From the NCBI GenBank assembly GCA_015655015.1, contig JAATFV010000122.1, positions 1 to 64,000 of the forward strand: DNA of 64,000 bases. The letters run 5' to 3'. The notes beneath the pieces were generated by a model. It saw only the letters and a list, made by a program, of their open reading frames with translations. It did no database searches and was not told the origin of the DNA. This document shows, one piece after another, positions 1-8,085 of the stretch (position 1 is the stretch's first letter; each line of letters begins with the position of its first letter). The position numbers were made by a program, and so were the translations under genes. The stretch comes from Chitinophagales bacterium (GTDB lineage: Bacteria > Bacteroidota > Bacteroidia > Chitinophagales > Chitinophagaceae).

Positions 1-31
1 TAGAAAATTTAAAGTTGCACAAAAAAGAACA

Positions 32-2047
32 ATGATAAAAAAAATAGCAGTTATAGCTTGTTTGCTCCTGGCGATAGCAGATGCGCAGGGGCATAATGCG
101 CCAATTTCTCCCAATGGACCATCAGCTAAAACGCCGGTAACGGAGAAACGTATTCCGCTGAAAGTGCTGTACGTCGGTTACAGTCCGGACAGATCCATGC
201 CGCAAAAGCTGGTATACTACATGACCTCCGATAGCCTCTATCCAAAGATATACCGGGAAAGAATGAAGGATTTCCGGTCCTTCCTGGAAAAGAATTTCAC
301 CGTCGTCCGGACAGTCGACGTTCGGGATTATTCCGCAAAACTATCCGATTCGGCAGATGTGACCATCATGGATGCCGGACCGGTGACCCTGCCGGCGGAC
401 TTTGACAGGCCCATGATCCTGATGGCAGCTATGGCCCCCAATGCGGGGCTGCCCATCGGACTCAAGTTCGACTGGTACTGCCAGTGCCTGGAGGCAGATG
501 CGCTCCACATCCGGGCAGAACATCCCATCTTCAACACACCCAATAAAGTGCACCTGACCCTGGTCGAACGACCAACACCCGGCTCTTTCTTCAACGGTTT
601 CCAGGGATTGACCACTCCCGCGACCATGCCCATGTGGCGGGTGCTGACCCGGTCATATGGTATCGGTTCCCCTTACCTGATAGGAATGGTCGCCCATGGC
701 GAAGGTTTCGATGACTCCCCGGACGCAGAAGTCATCTCCGGAGGCGTCTGCCTGAAAAATGCGGAAGCGGTAGCGCTGGGCCGGCATGGCAACTATTTTA
801 TGTGGGGATTCTCCGGCTCACCGGACTATATGACGAATGAGGCCAACGAGGTCTTCATCAATACGATCTGTTATATCCGTAAATTCGATCATCAGCGGGT
901 ACTGGTGAAAAAAGTCCAGATAGAGACAAGAGAAGGCCTCGACGAGAAGATGTACCGGATCGATGAATCCGTTTATAGTAAGGCCATCGTTTCCCGGAAA
1001 GAAGGCAACCAGCGTCTGAAAAAAATGCAGGACTCCCTGCGGGCCCAAAAGGCGGCTGGTCAGAACATCGGCTGGAACAACGAAATGTTCCTCAAAATGC
1101 CTATGACGGATGCCGTGGAAAGTTTTGATGATTATATAAAAGGGTATGCAGGTCCGGAACTTTTCGCCCGTTTCGGCGCCCATACCCAATTGTATCACCA
1201 ATATTACCGGGACAACTACGAGTACTTTTATCCCTTCGACGGGTACAGTCTGCAATTGGATACCGATGCCCAAAAGCTAGGTCTCTCCAACCGGAAGGTA
1301 GCGATATTGGAAAAATGCATCGGCCTCCTGGAGGAACAACAGGATACGGCACTGGCCCGGCGGGTGCTGGAAAGGTATACGGTAGAACATTTCCCGAACG
1401 CCGCTGCCTGGCGGGAATGGCTCACGAAGAATAAAGACCGGCTGTTCTATACGGAAGCAGGAGGGTTTAAATTTATGGTCAACACCTATGCGGCTGCTCC
1501 TAACACAGCAACGTCTGCATCCACTACCTCGAGCTCATCCTCCACAGCTCTTTCGTCCGTCACTACTGCCTCCTCTGTCACTGCTTCAGCCACCACTGCC
1601 TCCGCACGTAATGTCTCCGCCGCTACTGCTTCAGCGGCCAAAGACACCGAACAGGCTCCCACCTCCGCCGATCCGGTCGTAATAGCCGCCCGCCTGGAAG
1701 ACAGCCAGGACAAGAGTAAACGACACCTGATCGTCGACGCGGATATCCTGAAAGGATGGCATATCTACGCCTATGTAAGCAAAGAAAATCCGTTCATACA
1801 GACGGAGATGCTCCTGGACCTGCCGGAAGGCGCCACATCGGATAAAGAGTGGCAGAGCTCGGCGGGTTTGCCTTTTCCGGGAAATGACGGTATCTTCGTC
1901 TATGAGGGGAAAGTGCGCTTTACGGTCAACGTCGATTGCACACAGGTACGACCGGGAGCTACGATCAAATGCGGCCTGTATTACCAGGTCTGTAACGATA
2001 CAAAGTGTTTCCCTCCTAAAAAGAAGTTGGTTGAGATAAAAATATAA
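32..2047 (+). CDS. Amidotransferase-like (ThuA-type) / DsbD N-terminal-like fusion protein
   Basis: A 671-residue exported protein with a Sec signal (residues 1-19, ending ADAQG). Residues about 40-290 resemble the class I amidotransferase-like fold seen in ThuA-type proteins (VLYVGY start, hydrophobic strands, GRHGNYFMWGFSGSP near 255); no catalytic residue can be assigned. Residues about 290-480 are helical. A Ser/Thr/Ala-rich linker (about 490-555) follows. The C-terminal ~115 residues look like the DsbD alpha domain, with four cysteines at C636, C647, C654 and C659 (YQVCNDTKCFPP), which in that family exchange disulfides with a thioredoxin. The next gene, 8 bases downstream, encodes a TlpA thioredoxin, so a periplasmic redox partnership is likely. 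The start follows an A-rich leader. The fusion is inferred from family resemblance only; the domain at the N-terminus is the less certain part. Confidence 0.7.
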   Translation: MIKKIAVIACLLLAIADAQGHNAPISPNGPSAKTPVTEKRIPLKVLYVGYSPDRSMPQKLVYYMTSDSLYPKIYRERMKDFRSFLEKNFTVVRTVDVRDYSAKLSDSADVTIMDAGPVTLPADFDRPMILMAAMAPNAGLPIGLKFDWYCQCLEADALHIRAEHPIFNTPNKVHLTLVERPTPGSFFNGFQGLTTPATMPMWRVLTRSYGIGSPYLIGMVAHGEGFDDSPDAEVISGGVCLKNAEAVALGRHGNYFMWGFSGSPDYMTNEANEVFINTICYIRKFDHQRVLVKKVQIETREGLDEKMYRIDESVYSKAIVSRKEGNQRLKKMQDSLRAQKAAGQNIGWNNEMFLKMPMTDAVESFDDYIKGYAGPELFARFGAHTQLYHQYYRDNYEYFYPFDGYSLQLDTDAQKLGLSNRKVAILEKCIGLLEEQQDTALARRVLERYTVEHFPNAAAWREWLTKNKDRLFYTEAGGFKFMVNTYAAAPNTATSASTTSSSSSTALSSVTTASSVTASATTASARNVSAATASAAKDTEQAPTSADPVVIAARLEDSQDKSKRHLIVDADILKGWHIYAYVSKENPFIQTEMLLDLPEGATSDKEWQSSAGLPFPGNDGIFVYEGKVRFTVNVDCTQVRPGATIKCGLYYQVCNDTKCFPPKKKLVEIKI

Positions 2048-2055
2048 TAACGCAT

Positions 2056-2562
2056 ATGAAAAAAACAGGTTTTGCCTTGTTATTATTACTTCCGGTTTTT
2101 GCAGGCTTCGCGCAGAAGCCTGCCAATCGCCCGGTGCTGCACCATCCGGCCGCTGACTTTACGTTGAAGACACCGGCCGGAGAAGACCTCCGGCTTTCTT
2201 CCCTGCAGGGGCAGTACGTTCTCGTGGATTTCTGGGCTTCCTGGTGTATGCCATGCCGGGCGTCTATCCCGCATTTAAAGCAGGTCTACGACAGTTATCA
2301 TAAAGACGGGCTGGAATTCGTCAGTGTTTCGATCGACGATAAAGCCGCGAACTGGAAAAAGGCGGTAGAGCAGGAGCAGATGCCCTGGAAGCAGGTCCTC
2401 GACACCTATACCGGGGATAATAGCGCTGCGGATGTCTCAGGCGGTTATGGTATCAGAATGATCCCTTATACCTTGCTGCTGGATAAAGAGGGGAAGGTCA
2501 TTGCGATCAATCCCGAGCCGCCTGCCCTCGACAAACAGTTAAAGAAGGTATTCGGACATTAA
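2056..2562 (+). CDS. TlpA-family thiol:disulfide oxidoreductase
   Basis: A 168-residue exported thioredoxin-fold protein. It has a Sec signal (residues 1-19, FAGFAQ), the AhpC/TSA-Redoxin start at about 30 (PAADFTLKTPAGEDLRLSSL), the active site W63-C64-M65-P66-C67, and a cis-Pro region (GIRMIPYTLLLDKEGKV). Such proteins are periplasmic disulfide reductases used for cytochrome c maturation or for repair of exported proteins. It lies 8 bases behind the DsbD-domain fusion gene, so the two are probably cotranscribed and may form a redox pair. Family assignment is firm; the substrate is unknown. Confidence 0.93.
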   Translation: MKKTGFALLLLLPVFAGFAQKPANRPVLHHPAADFTLKTPAGEDLRLSSLQGQYVLVDFWASWCMPCRASIPHLKQVYDSYHKDGLEFVSVSIDDKAANWKKAVEQEQMPWKQVLDTYTGDNSAADVSGGYGIRMIPYTLLLDKEGKVIAINPEPPALDKQLKKVFGH

Positions 2563-2729
2563 GATCGTCTTTGGACTTTTTTTAAAATCGATAAAGTACT
2601 TTTCTACTGGAAGGTTAAATCCATCTGCAAGGAGCCTGAAAATGCGACTTAAAACGAGCGCAGATTTTTCGGGAGATATCCAAATAACTAAAATTTCAGA
2701 TTGAAATTATTTTACCTTGCATTTATTTT

Positions 2730-3239
2730 ATGCTAACACGTTGCCAGGTAGAATCCGAATTAAGTCTTGCTTATCTGCACGCCATTGCAGCAAAAGCGGC
2801 TTTTTCAGTCGATGTGCCACACATTGATAGCGATAGTGTGGATGCGATTGTTGCGGCAAAAGGAAAACTTGCACCTGATTCCATTGCCTTCTCTCCCAGA
2901 ATAGAGATCCAATTGAAATCAACCATTAATGCTGCGATAAGCAGTCATGGCATGATTGCTCATCAGATCCCCTTAAAAAATTATAATGACTTAAAAGCGC
3001 CTACTGTTTTACCAAGACTGCTTGTTTTACTGGCACTGCCTCCACTGGATATTGACTGGCTGGTGCATCATCCGGACAAGCTAATTTTACAAAAGTGCGC
3101 TTATTTCCTTAACTTGAAAGGAATGCCTGACCTAAGTGGTGTGGCTGATCCGACTGTTCATATTCCGGCAGGCAATATGCTAACACCCGATTCATTACGG
3201 CACTTAATGATAAAAGCTTCAAAATATCAGGATCTATGA
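2730..3239 (+). CDS. DUF4365-like protein (predicted PD-(D/E)XK nuclease fold)
   Basis: A 169-residue soluble protein. The N-terminal half reads like the DUF4365 family: an early Glu in a helix (QVESELSLAYLHAIAAKA), then DSDSVDAIVAA and the strand IEIQLKST, matching the D...(E/Q)xK arrangement of PD-(D/E)XK nucleases. The C-terminal half contains PRLLVLLALP and WLVHHPDKLIL, also typical of that family. It overlaps the next gene by four bases (ATGA), so the two are translationally coupled. The surrounding 1.7 kb is more A+T-rich than the flanking operons and lies next to a broken gene, which fits horizontal acquisition. The nuclease fold follows from the motif; activity and role are inference. 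Confidence 0.65.
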   Translation: MLTRCQVESELSLAYLHAIAAKAAFSVDVPHIDSDSVDAIVAAKGKLAPDSIAFSPRIEIQLKSTINAAISSHGMIAHQIPLKNYNDLKAPTVLPRLLVLLALPPLDIDWLVHHPDKLILQKCAYFLNLKGMPDLSGVADPTVHIPAGNMLTPDSLRHLMIKASKYQDL

Positions 3240-4393
3240 CGTCATCAGACATTCTTAAGGCAATTCCTGAACTAAAGTATACGGAAATTCAGGCCTACCT
3301 GCGTAATACGGGTTGGCAGCGAGTGGAGACCGGCAAAGAAAGTATTGCGCTCTTTCATAAAGAAATAGGGCAACGTTTTTTTGAAACGCTGTTACCTTTA
3401 AGTAAGGACTTTGCAGACTACAATGAAAGAGTGATTGATGTGCTGGAGTCTATCGCCACAGTGGAGAACAGGGAAGTTCACCAGGTGCTAACGGATCTGA
3501 CACATGATCCCGGGGATATTGTCCGGTTCAGGGTGATCAATAAGGATACAATTGGAGGGACAATCTCTTTTTTAGAAGGGTTTAATTTACTGGAGAGTGC
3601 CAGGAAAGCTCTGTTTACCACTGCTTGCGACCTAATTCAGCCTGAAAAATATCATAAACGTCTTGGATTGAAAGGGGCCCAGCAGTTTATCGAGGAATGC
3701 CGGTTAGGCCAGACAGAAAAAAGTAGTTTTATCGCTTCGGTGATCTGTCCTTTTATCAATCAAACCCCGGAGGAAAAGGCCCGGAAGTTAACCTTTTTCA
3801 ATAAGCAGGAAGAGTTTAGGAATTCCTTTACCCGGAAGGTGACGCTCCGAATGATGAAGGCGCTTAATATTATTAAGTCTGCCATAGATCGAGGTGAAGA
3901 AAACAGGATCATTGACCTGGGGGGCGAAAATATCATCAGCGCAAATTTCCTGGAGAGCATTGTCGAACTGAATTCTACTAAAGAAGCTACGGAAATTGAA
4001 ATCACCACAAGTTGGTCTGTTTTTGCATATGAAGAAGACCAGGGACCCGGATCTATCAAATTCAGCAATGACTATACTCCTGTCCTTGAAACAATTATCA
4101 ACCGTATCCGACCTTCTGATGAAGGGATTGAAGATGTGTTTATCGGTCGTATCTCCCAGACGAAGGCAGACCCTGACCCTCATACCCGCTCAGAGGGTGA
4201 AATCATCCTGAATTATGTAATGGGGGATGAAGAAAAAGTGTCCAAAGCGCGGGTCATTCTAAATGCCGAGGATTATGAAAAAGCTTGTGTTGCCCATAAA
4301 AGCGGGCAGACTGTGAGAATAAAGGGTAGGCTTATCACGGTGGGTGGTCGTTCTAAAGTCATAGAAATGCCAAAGCTTGAGATAGTGCTTTAG
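3236..4393 (+). CDS. Unknown protein coupled to DUF4365-like gene
   Basis: A 385-residue cytosolic protein without a signal peptide or membrane segment; I do not recognise the family. The N-terminal ~150 residues are mainly helical and acidic. The C-terminal ~110 residues (from about VFIGRISQTKADPD) look like a beta-rich domain with a small closing barrel (TVRIKGRLITVGGRSKVIEM), possibly OB- or SH3-like. Its start codon overlaps the stop of the DUF4365-like gene (ATGA), so both products are probably made in fixed ratio and act together. A two-gene nuclease-plus-sensor module (defence or DNA processing) is a plausible reading but is inference. The stop lies head-to-head with a decayed minus-strand gene. 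Confidence 0.6.
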   Translation: MTSSDILKAIPELKYTEIQAYLRNTGWQRVETGKESIALFHKEIGQRFFETLLPLSKDFADYNERVIDVLESIATVENREVHQVLTDLTHDPGDIVRFRVINKDTIGGTISFLEGFNLLESARKALFTTACDLIQPEKYHKRLGLKGAQQFIEECRLGQTEKSSFIASVICPFINQTPEEKARKLTFFNKQEEFRNSFTRKVTLRMMKALNIIKSAIDRGEENRIIDLGGENIISANFLESIVELNSTKEATEIEITTSWSVFAYEEDQGPGSIKFSNDYTPVLETIINRIRPSDEGIEDVFIGRISQTKADPDPHTRSEGEIILNYVMGDEEKVSKARVILNAEDYEKACVAHKSGQTVRIKGRLITVGGRSKVIEMPKLEIVL

Positions 4394-5203
4394 AGCTTAT
4401 TATAATCTATAGAAATTTTACCAAACTTTTGCAACGCAGATTGTCCGAACAACAAAGGTGCATCCTGATTCTGTACGATACAGGCTTCCACATTCTCTAA
4501 AATGCGGTCCCCGATTTTCACACTGGATAAATTGATAATGGTTCCTTCGGAGATGTTTCCGTTGGCGTCGGCGAACTGCCCCTTGCCAATCAAATCGCTT
4601 TCTTTTATTTTTCCCTGCGCATATAGAGCAGCCGCTTCTTTAGAAGAGATGGAGACCAGGCTGGCGCCGGTATCGAAAATAAAATACATAGGAGCCCCAT
4701 TGATTCGGCAGGAATGAAATAGACCCCATCCTTCAACTTCATTTGTACGACAGTCTTATCCCGAATTGGGAGGCTCTGCTCTGTGATAGGGGTTTTGTTT
4801 GTTGAGATCTGCTGCACGCCTGTTAGCAATTCGTTGATGCAATCTCCATTGGCGTTGTAGACGATTGCAGACAGGGGATCGGTGCCGGAAAGGATCACCT
4901 CCGTGTTATTGCCGAACCGGATGCCGTTCTGCTCCCAGAGCGTATGCAACGCCAGCGACCTCCGATAGCTCAATTCATAGTTACCGTCGATCGTACCCTG
5001 AGGATTACCGTCGTCTTTTTTGGCTGTATTCCCTTCGATCATCACAACAAAGGAAATATCCCTGTTGTCGCTAAAGGAGTTGATCAGGTTTCGGATCTCT
5101 CTGCCGGCCTGCAGGGCGATGATCAGGCACCAGGGATTGAAAATCCGATTACCAGGACCAAAGGAAGAACAACAAAAAGAGTAAAGCGCTTTCGCAACGG
5201 CAT
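4390..5203 (-). pseudogene. Retropepsin-like aspartic protease gene with two frameshifts
   Basis: Read right to left, an ATG at 5203 opens a membrane anchor (RKRF then a hydrophobic run ending VLVIGFSIPG). The reading then continues in a second frame with LIIALQAGREIRNLIN, DISFVVMIEGNT and SYRRSLALHTLWEQNGI, which resembles an OmpA-like region. It ends in a third frame with YFIFDTGASLVSISS, the DTG-S active-site loop of clan AA aspartic proteases, and LLFGQSALQKFG. The second break, near 4701-4708, is explained by loss of one base: PAE then INGAPMYFIFDTGAS. The first break lies near 5115-5150. The three pieces occupy three different frames, so no full-length product is expected unless the breaks are sequencing errors. 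The intact protein would have about 270 residues. Confidence 0.75.
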
Positions 5204-5566
5204 TGAATCGATTTTTAGAGTATTGAAGGAATTGCTACTTTACTAACGGAGTCTCAACCTAATAGAAAACAACGGTAATGTACGGCTAAAGTTGTAGGTT
5301 ATATTGCTAATATTTTCTATCCGGACGTAGGTGTATGCATGTAAAAATGGTTCAAATCTATTAGTTAAGGTATTGAAAAAGTATGATTATCAGCAATGTT
5401 AGAAAAGTTTACTAAATGACCAATACTGTCCCGGCCGCAATAATGTTATTGTCCATCCCTGTCGCAGGATTATCTATTTTCCGCCTGCCCGCTTCCCCCT
5501 AATTTTATCCGATAATTACAGGTCCTATAAAAGGTAGTCCCGTTTAGTAAATGCAACAACTTGCCC
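5204..5566. other. Intergenic region between divergent genes, no gene seen
   Basis: This stretch separates the minus-strand protease pseudogene from the plus-strand fucosidase gene. It is A+T-rich in its centre and should hold the fucosidase promoter, but I see no convincing -33/-7 pair. No RNA gene was recognised; a T-arm-like GGTTCAAATC near 5349 has no matching acceptor or anticodon arms. Confidence 0.5.
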
Positions 5567-8023
5567 ATGATGAAGAAATGCTTGTTCCTTTTTGCCTTTT
5601 TCTTATTGTTCAGTACCCTTCTGTCTTTCGGACAAGCCCGTCCATTACGGCTCTGGTATGACCGGCCGGCCGCCCATTGGGAAGAGACCCTGCCCCTGGG
5701 CAACGGACGCCTGGGCTTAATGCCGGATGGCGGTGTCAGGAAGGAGAAAATCGTATTGAACGATATCACCCTCTGGTCAGGCGCCCCGCAGGACGCTAAT
5801 AATTACGAAGCCTACAAAAAACTTCCCGAAATAAGAAAGTTGCTGCTGGAAGGTAAGAATGATGCGGCCCAGGCATTGATCGATCAGTCCTTTATCTGCA
5901 CGGGAAAAGGCTCCGGGGACGTTCCCTTCGGCTGTTACCAGACATTGGGCGAGCTGGACCTGGAATTCAGCTATAATAACGATCCTGCCATTGGAGCGAC
6001 TGGAGCGACCGCTGACAGCAACCTCTCTTTCAGCCACTACACAAGAGAGCTCTCCCTCGACAATGCCATCGCCAGCTGCTCCTACCAGGTGAAGGGCGTT
6101 ACCTATAAAAGAGAATATTTCACCAGCTTCGGAGACGATATCGACATGATCCGGATCACGGCGGACAAGCCGGGACAATTGAATGGCAGGATTTCGATCA
6201 GCCGCCCGGAAAGATCGGCCACCTCCATCAAAGGAAACGAACTGGAAATGACCGGCCATCTTGACAACGGTACCGACGGAAAGGGCATGCAGTTCCTGGC
6301 AAGGGTTCACGCACAGTTGAAAGACGGCCAGCTCACCACGGAAAACAACTCCCTGGTCATAAAAAATGCCACAGCCATCATCCTCTATGTCGCCGCCGGG
6401 ACGGATTGGAAGAACCCCGCTTTTAAAGAAAAGACCGGACAAGTGCTGGCTGCCGCTATAAAAAAGCCCTATGCCCTGCAAAAACAACAGCATATAGCCA
6501 ATTACCGGAAACTATTTGACCGGGTGAGCCTGGACTTAGGCGACGGTTCCATCGAAAATCGGTCAGGACCTGACGCCGCATCGGGAAATCAGTCTACGGC
6601 TGACGCTGCAACGGGAACTCAGTCTACGGCTGGCCGATCAGCAGCCGATCAACCTACCGACATCCGCATCAACAGCTTCCGCAGCGCCCCCGGCGCAGAC
6701 AATGCCCTGCCCGCCTTATTTTTCCAGTTCGGCCGTTATCTCACCATCAGCAGCACCCGGGTGGGATTGCTGCCGCCCAACCTTCAGGGCTTGTGGGCCA
6801 ACCAGATCCATACTCCCTGGAACGGAGACTATCACCTGGACATCAACGTGCAGATGAACCACTGGCCTGTCGAACCCGCCAATCTCTCCGAACTGGACCT
6901 GCCCCTCGCAGAATTAGTACGCGGCATGGTCCCCCACGGAGAACGAACCGCCAAAGCCTACTATAACGCCGAAGGCTGGGTAGCGCATGTCATCACCAAT
7001 ATCTGGGGATTTACCGAGCCCGGCGAGAGCGCTTCCTGGGGAGTGTCAAAAGTAGGCTCCGGCTGGTTATGCAACAATCTCTGGGAACATTACGCCTTCA
7101 CGAACGATACCGCTTATCTGCGCTCTGTCTATCCCATCCTGAAAGGCGCTGCCCAATTCTACAACAGCATGCTGATCGAAGAGCCAAAGACAGGCTGGCT
7201 GGTAACGGCGCCCTCTTCTTCCCCGGAAAATGCCTTCTATCTGCCAAATGGCGCTCATGCCAGCATTTGTATGGGGCCTACCATCGATAACCAGATCATC
7301 CGCGAACTATTCGGCAACGTCATTACTGCGTCCCGGCTATTAGGGACAGATGACGGGTTCCGGCAATTGTTATCGGCAAGATTAAAACAACTCCCTCCCC
7401 CGGGTGTAATTGCCAAAGACGGCAGACTGATGGAATGGCTGGAAGATTACAAAGAGACGGAGGTACACCATCGTCATGTTTCCCACCTCTATGGCCTGTA
7501 CCCTGCCTCCCTTATCACACCCGAATCCACCCCCGACCTGGCTGAAGCCTGTAAAAAGACACTGGAGGCAAGAGGTGATGATGGCCCCAGCTGGAGCATC
7601 GCCTATAAATTACTCTGGTGGGCCCGCCTGCACGACGGCAACAGGGCCTATAAATTATTCCTGCAGCTGATGAACCCCACCCTGGCGACCAATATCAACT
7701 ACGGGGCAGGGGGAGGGATCTATCCCAATCTCTTATCAGCCGGTCCTCCCTTCCAGATCGATGGTAATTTTGGAACGACTGCCGGGATTGCCGAGATGTT
7801 GCTGCAAAGCCATGCCGGTTTCATTGAATTGCTCCCTGCTCTTCCTGACGCCTGGAAGGCTTCCGGAGAAGTAAAAGGCTTAAAAGCCAGAGGTAATTTC
7901 ACCGTAGATATAAAATGGAAGGAAGGGAAGATCATCCATTACCGCATCTCGTCGGAACAACCCCGAACAGTAAAAATAAAGGTCAATGGAGCGTTGAAAG
8001 AGGTGCTGGCGGAGAAAATCTAG
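5567..8023 (+). CDS. GH95-family glycoside hydrolase (alpha-L-fucosidase or alpha-L-galactosidase)
   Basis: About 818 residues with a Sec signal (MMKKCLFLFAFFLLF...FGQA). The mature part opens with LRLWYDRPAAHWEETLPLGN, then GRLGLMPDGG and IVLNDITLWSG, the standard start of family GH95, whose members remove alpha-1,2-linked L-fucose or L-galactose. The (alpha/alpha)6 catalytic core is recognisable (NLQGLWANQ, WNGDYHLDINVQMNHWP, SSSPENAF, HRHVSHLYGLYP, GDDGPSWSIAYK). I start at the ATG at 5567, not the in-frame TTG at 5561, because MMKK begins a normal signal peptide. A 10-residue repeat (DAASGNQSTA / DAATGTQSTA, 6571-6630) is inserted before the core. The gene stands alone, with no transporter next to it. 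Confidence 0.93.
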   Translation: MMKKCLFLFAFFLLFSTLLSFGQARPLRLWYDRPAAHWEETLPLGNGRLGLMPDGGVRKEKIVLNDITLWSGAPQDANNYEAYKKLPEIRKLLLEGKNDAAQALIDQSFICTGKGSGDVPFGCYQTLGELDLEFSYNNDPAIGATGATADSNLSFSHYTRELSLDNAIASCSYQVKGVTYKREYFTSFGDDIDMIRITADKPGQLNGRISISRPERSATSIKGNELEMTGHLDNGTDGKGMQFLARVHAQLKDGQLTTENNSLVIKNATAIILYVAAGTDWKNPAFKEKTGQVLAAAIKKPYALQKQQHIANYRKLFDRVSLDLGDGSIENRSGPDAASGNQSTADAATGTQSTAGRSAADQPTDIRINSFRSAPGADNALPALFFQFGRYLTISSTRVGLLPPNLQGLWANQIHTPWNGDYHLDINVQMNHWPVEPANLSELDLPLAELVRGMVPHGERTAKAYYNAEGWVAHVITNIWGFTEPGESASWGVSKVGSGWLCNNLWEHYAFTNDTAYLRSVYPILKGAAQFYNSMLIEEPKTGWLVTAPSSSPENAFYLPNGAHASICMGPTIDNQIIRELFGNVITASRLLGTDDGFRQLLSARLKQLPPPGVIAKDGRLMEWLEDYKETEVHHRHVSHLYGLYPASLITPESTPDLAEACKKTLEARGDDGPSWSIAYKLLWWARLHDGNRAYKLFLQLMNPTLATNINYGAGGGIYPNLLSAGPPFQIDGNFGTTAGIAEMLLQSHAGFIELLPALPDAWKASGEVKGLKARGNFTVDIKWKEGKIIHYRISSEQPRTVKIKVNGALKEVLAEKI
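6571..6630 (+). repeat. In-frame 30-bp tandem repeat inside the GH95 gene
   Basis: Two adjacent 30-base units (6571-6600 and 6601-6630) differ at three positions and encode DAASGNQSTA and DAATGTQSTA. They extend a loop between the N-terminal beta domain and the catalytic core of the GH95 protein. The unit is a multiple of three, so the frame is kept. Confidence 0.85.
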
Positions 8024-8085
8024 GCATTTTTACTGGAAATGCCGCCAGGCTGCCTTATATCCTGTTTTTAGAGTAACTTGAAGAT

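Noticed and set aside
5330-5370. A T-arm-like GGTTCAAATC that could mark a tRNA gene
   Set aside because: The flanking bases do not form the acceptor, D or anticodon stems.
8023-8043. GGCATTT/AAATGCC inverted repeat after the GH95 gene as a terminator
   Set aside because: The stem is weak (7 bp, 7-base loop) and no T run follows.
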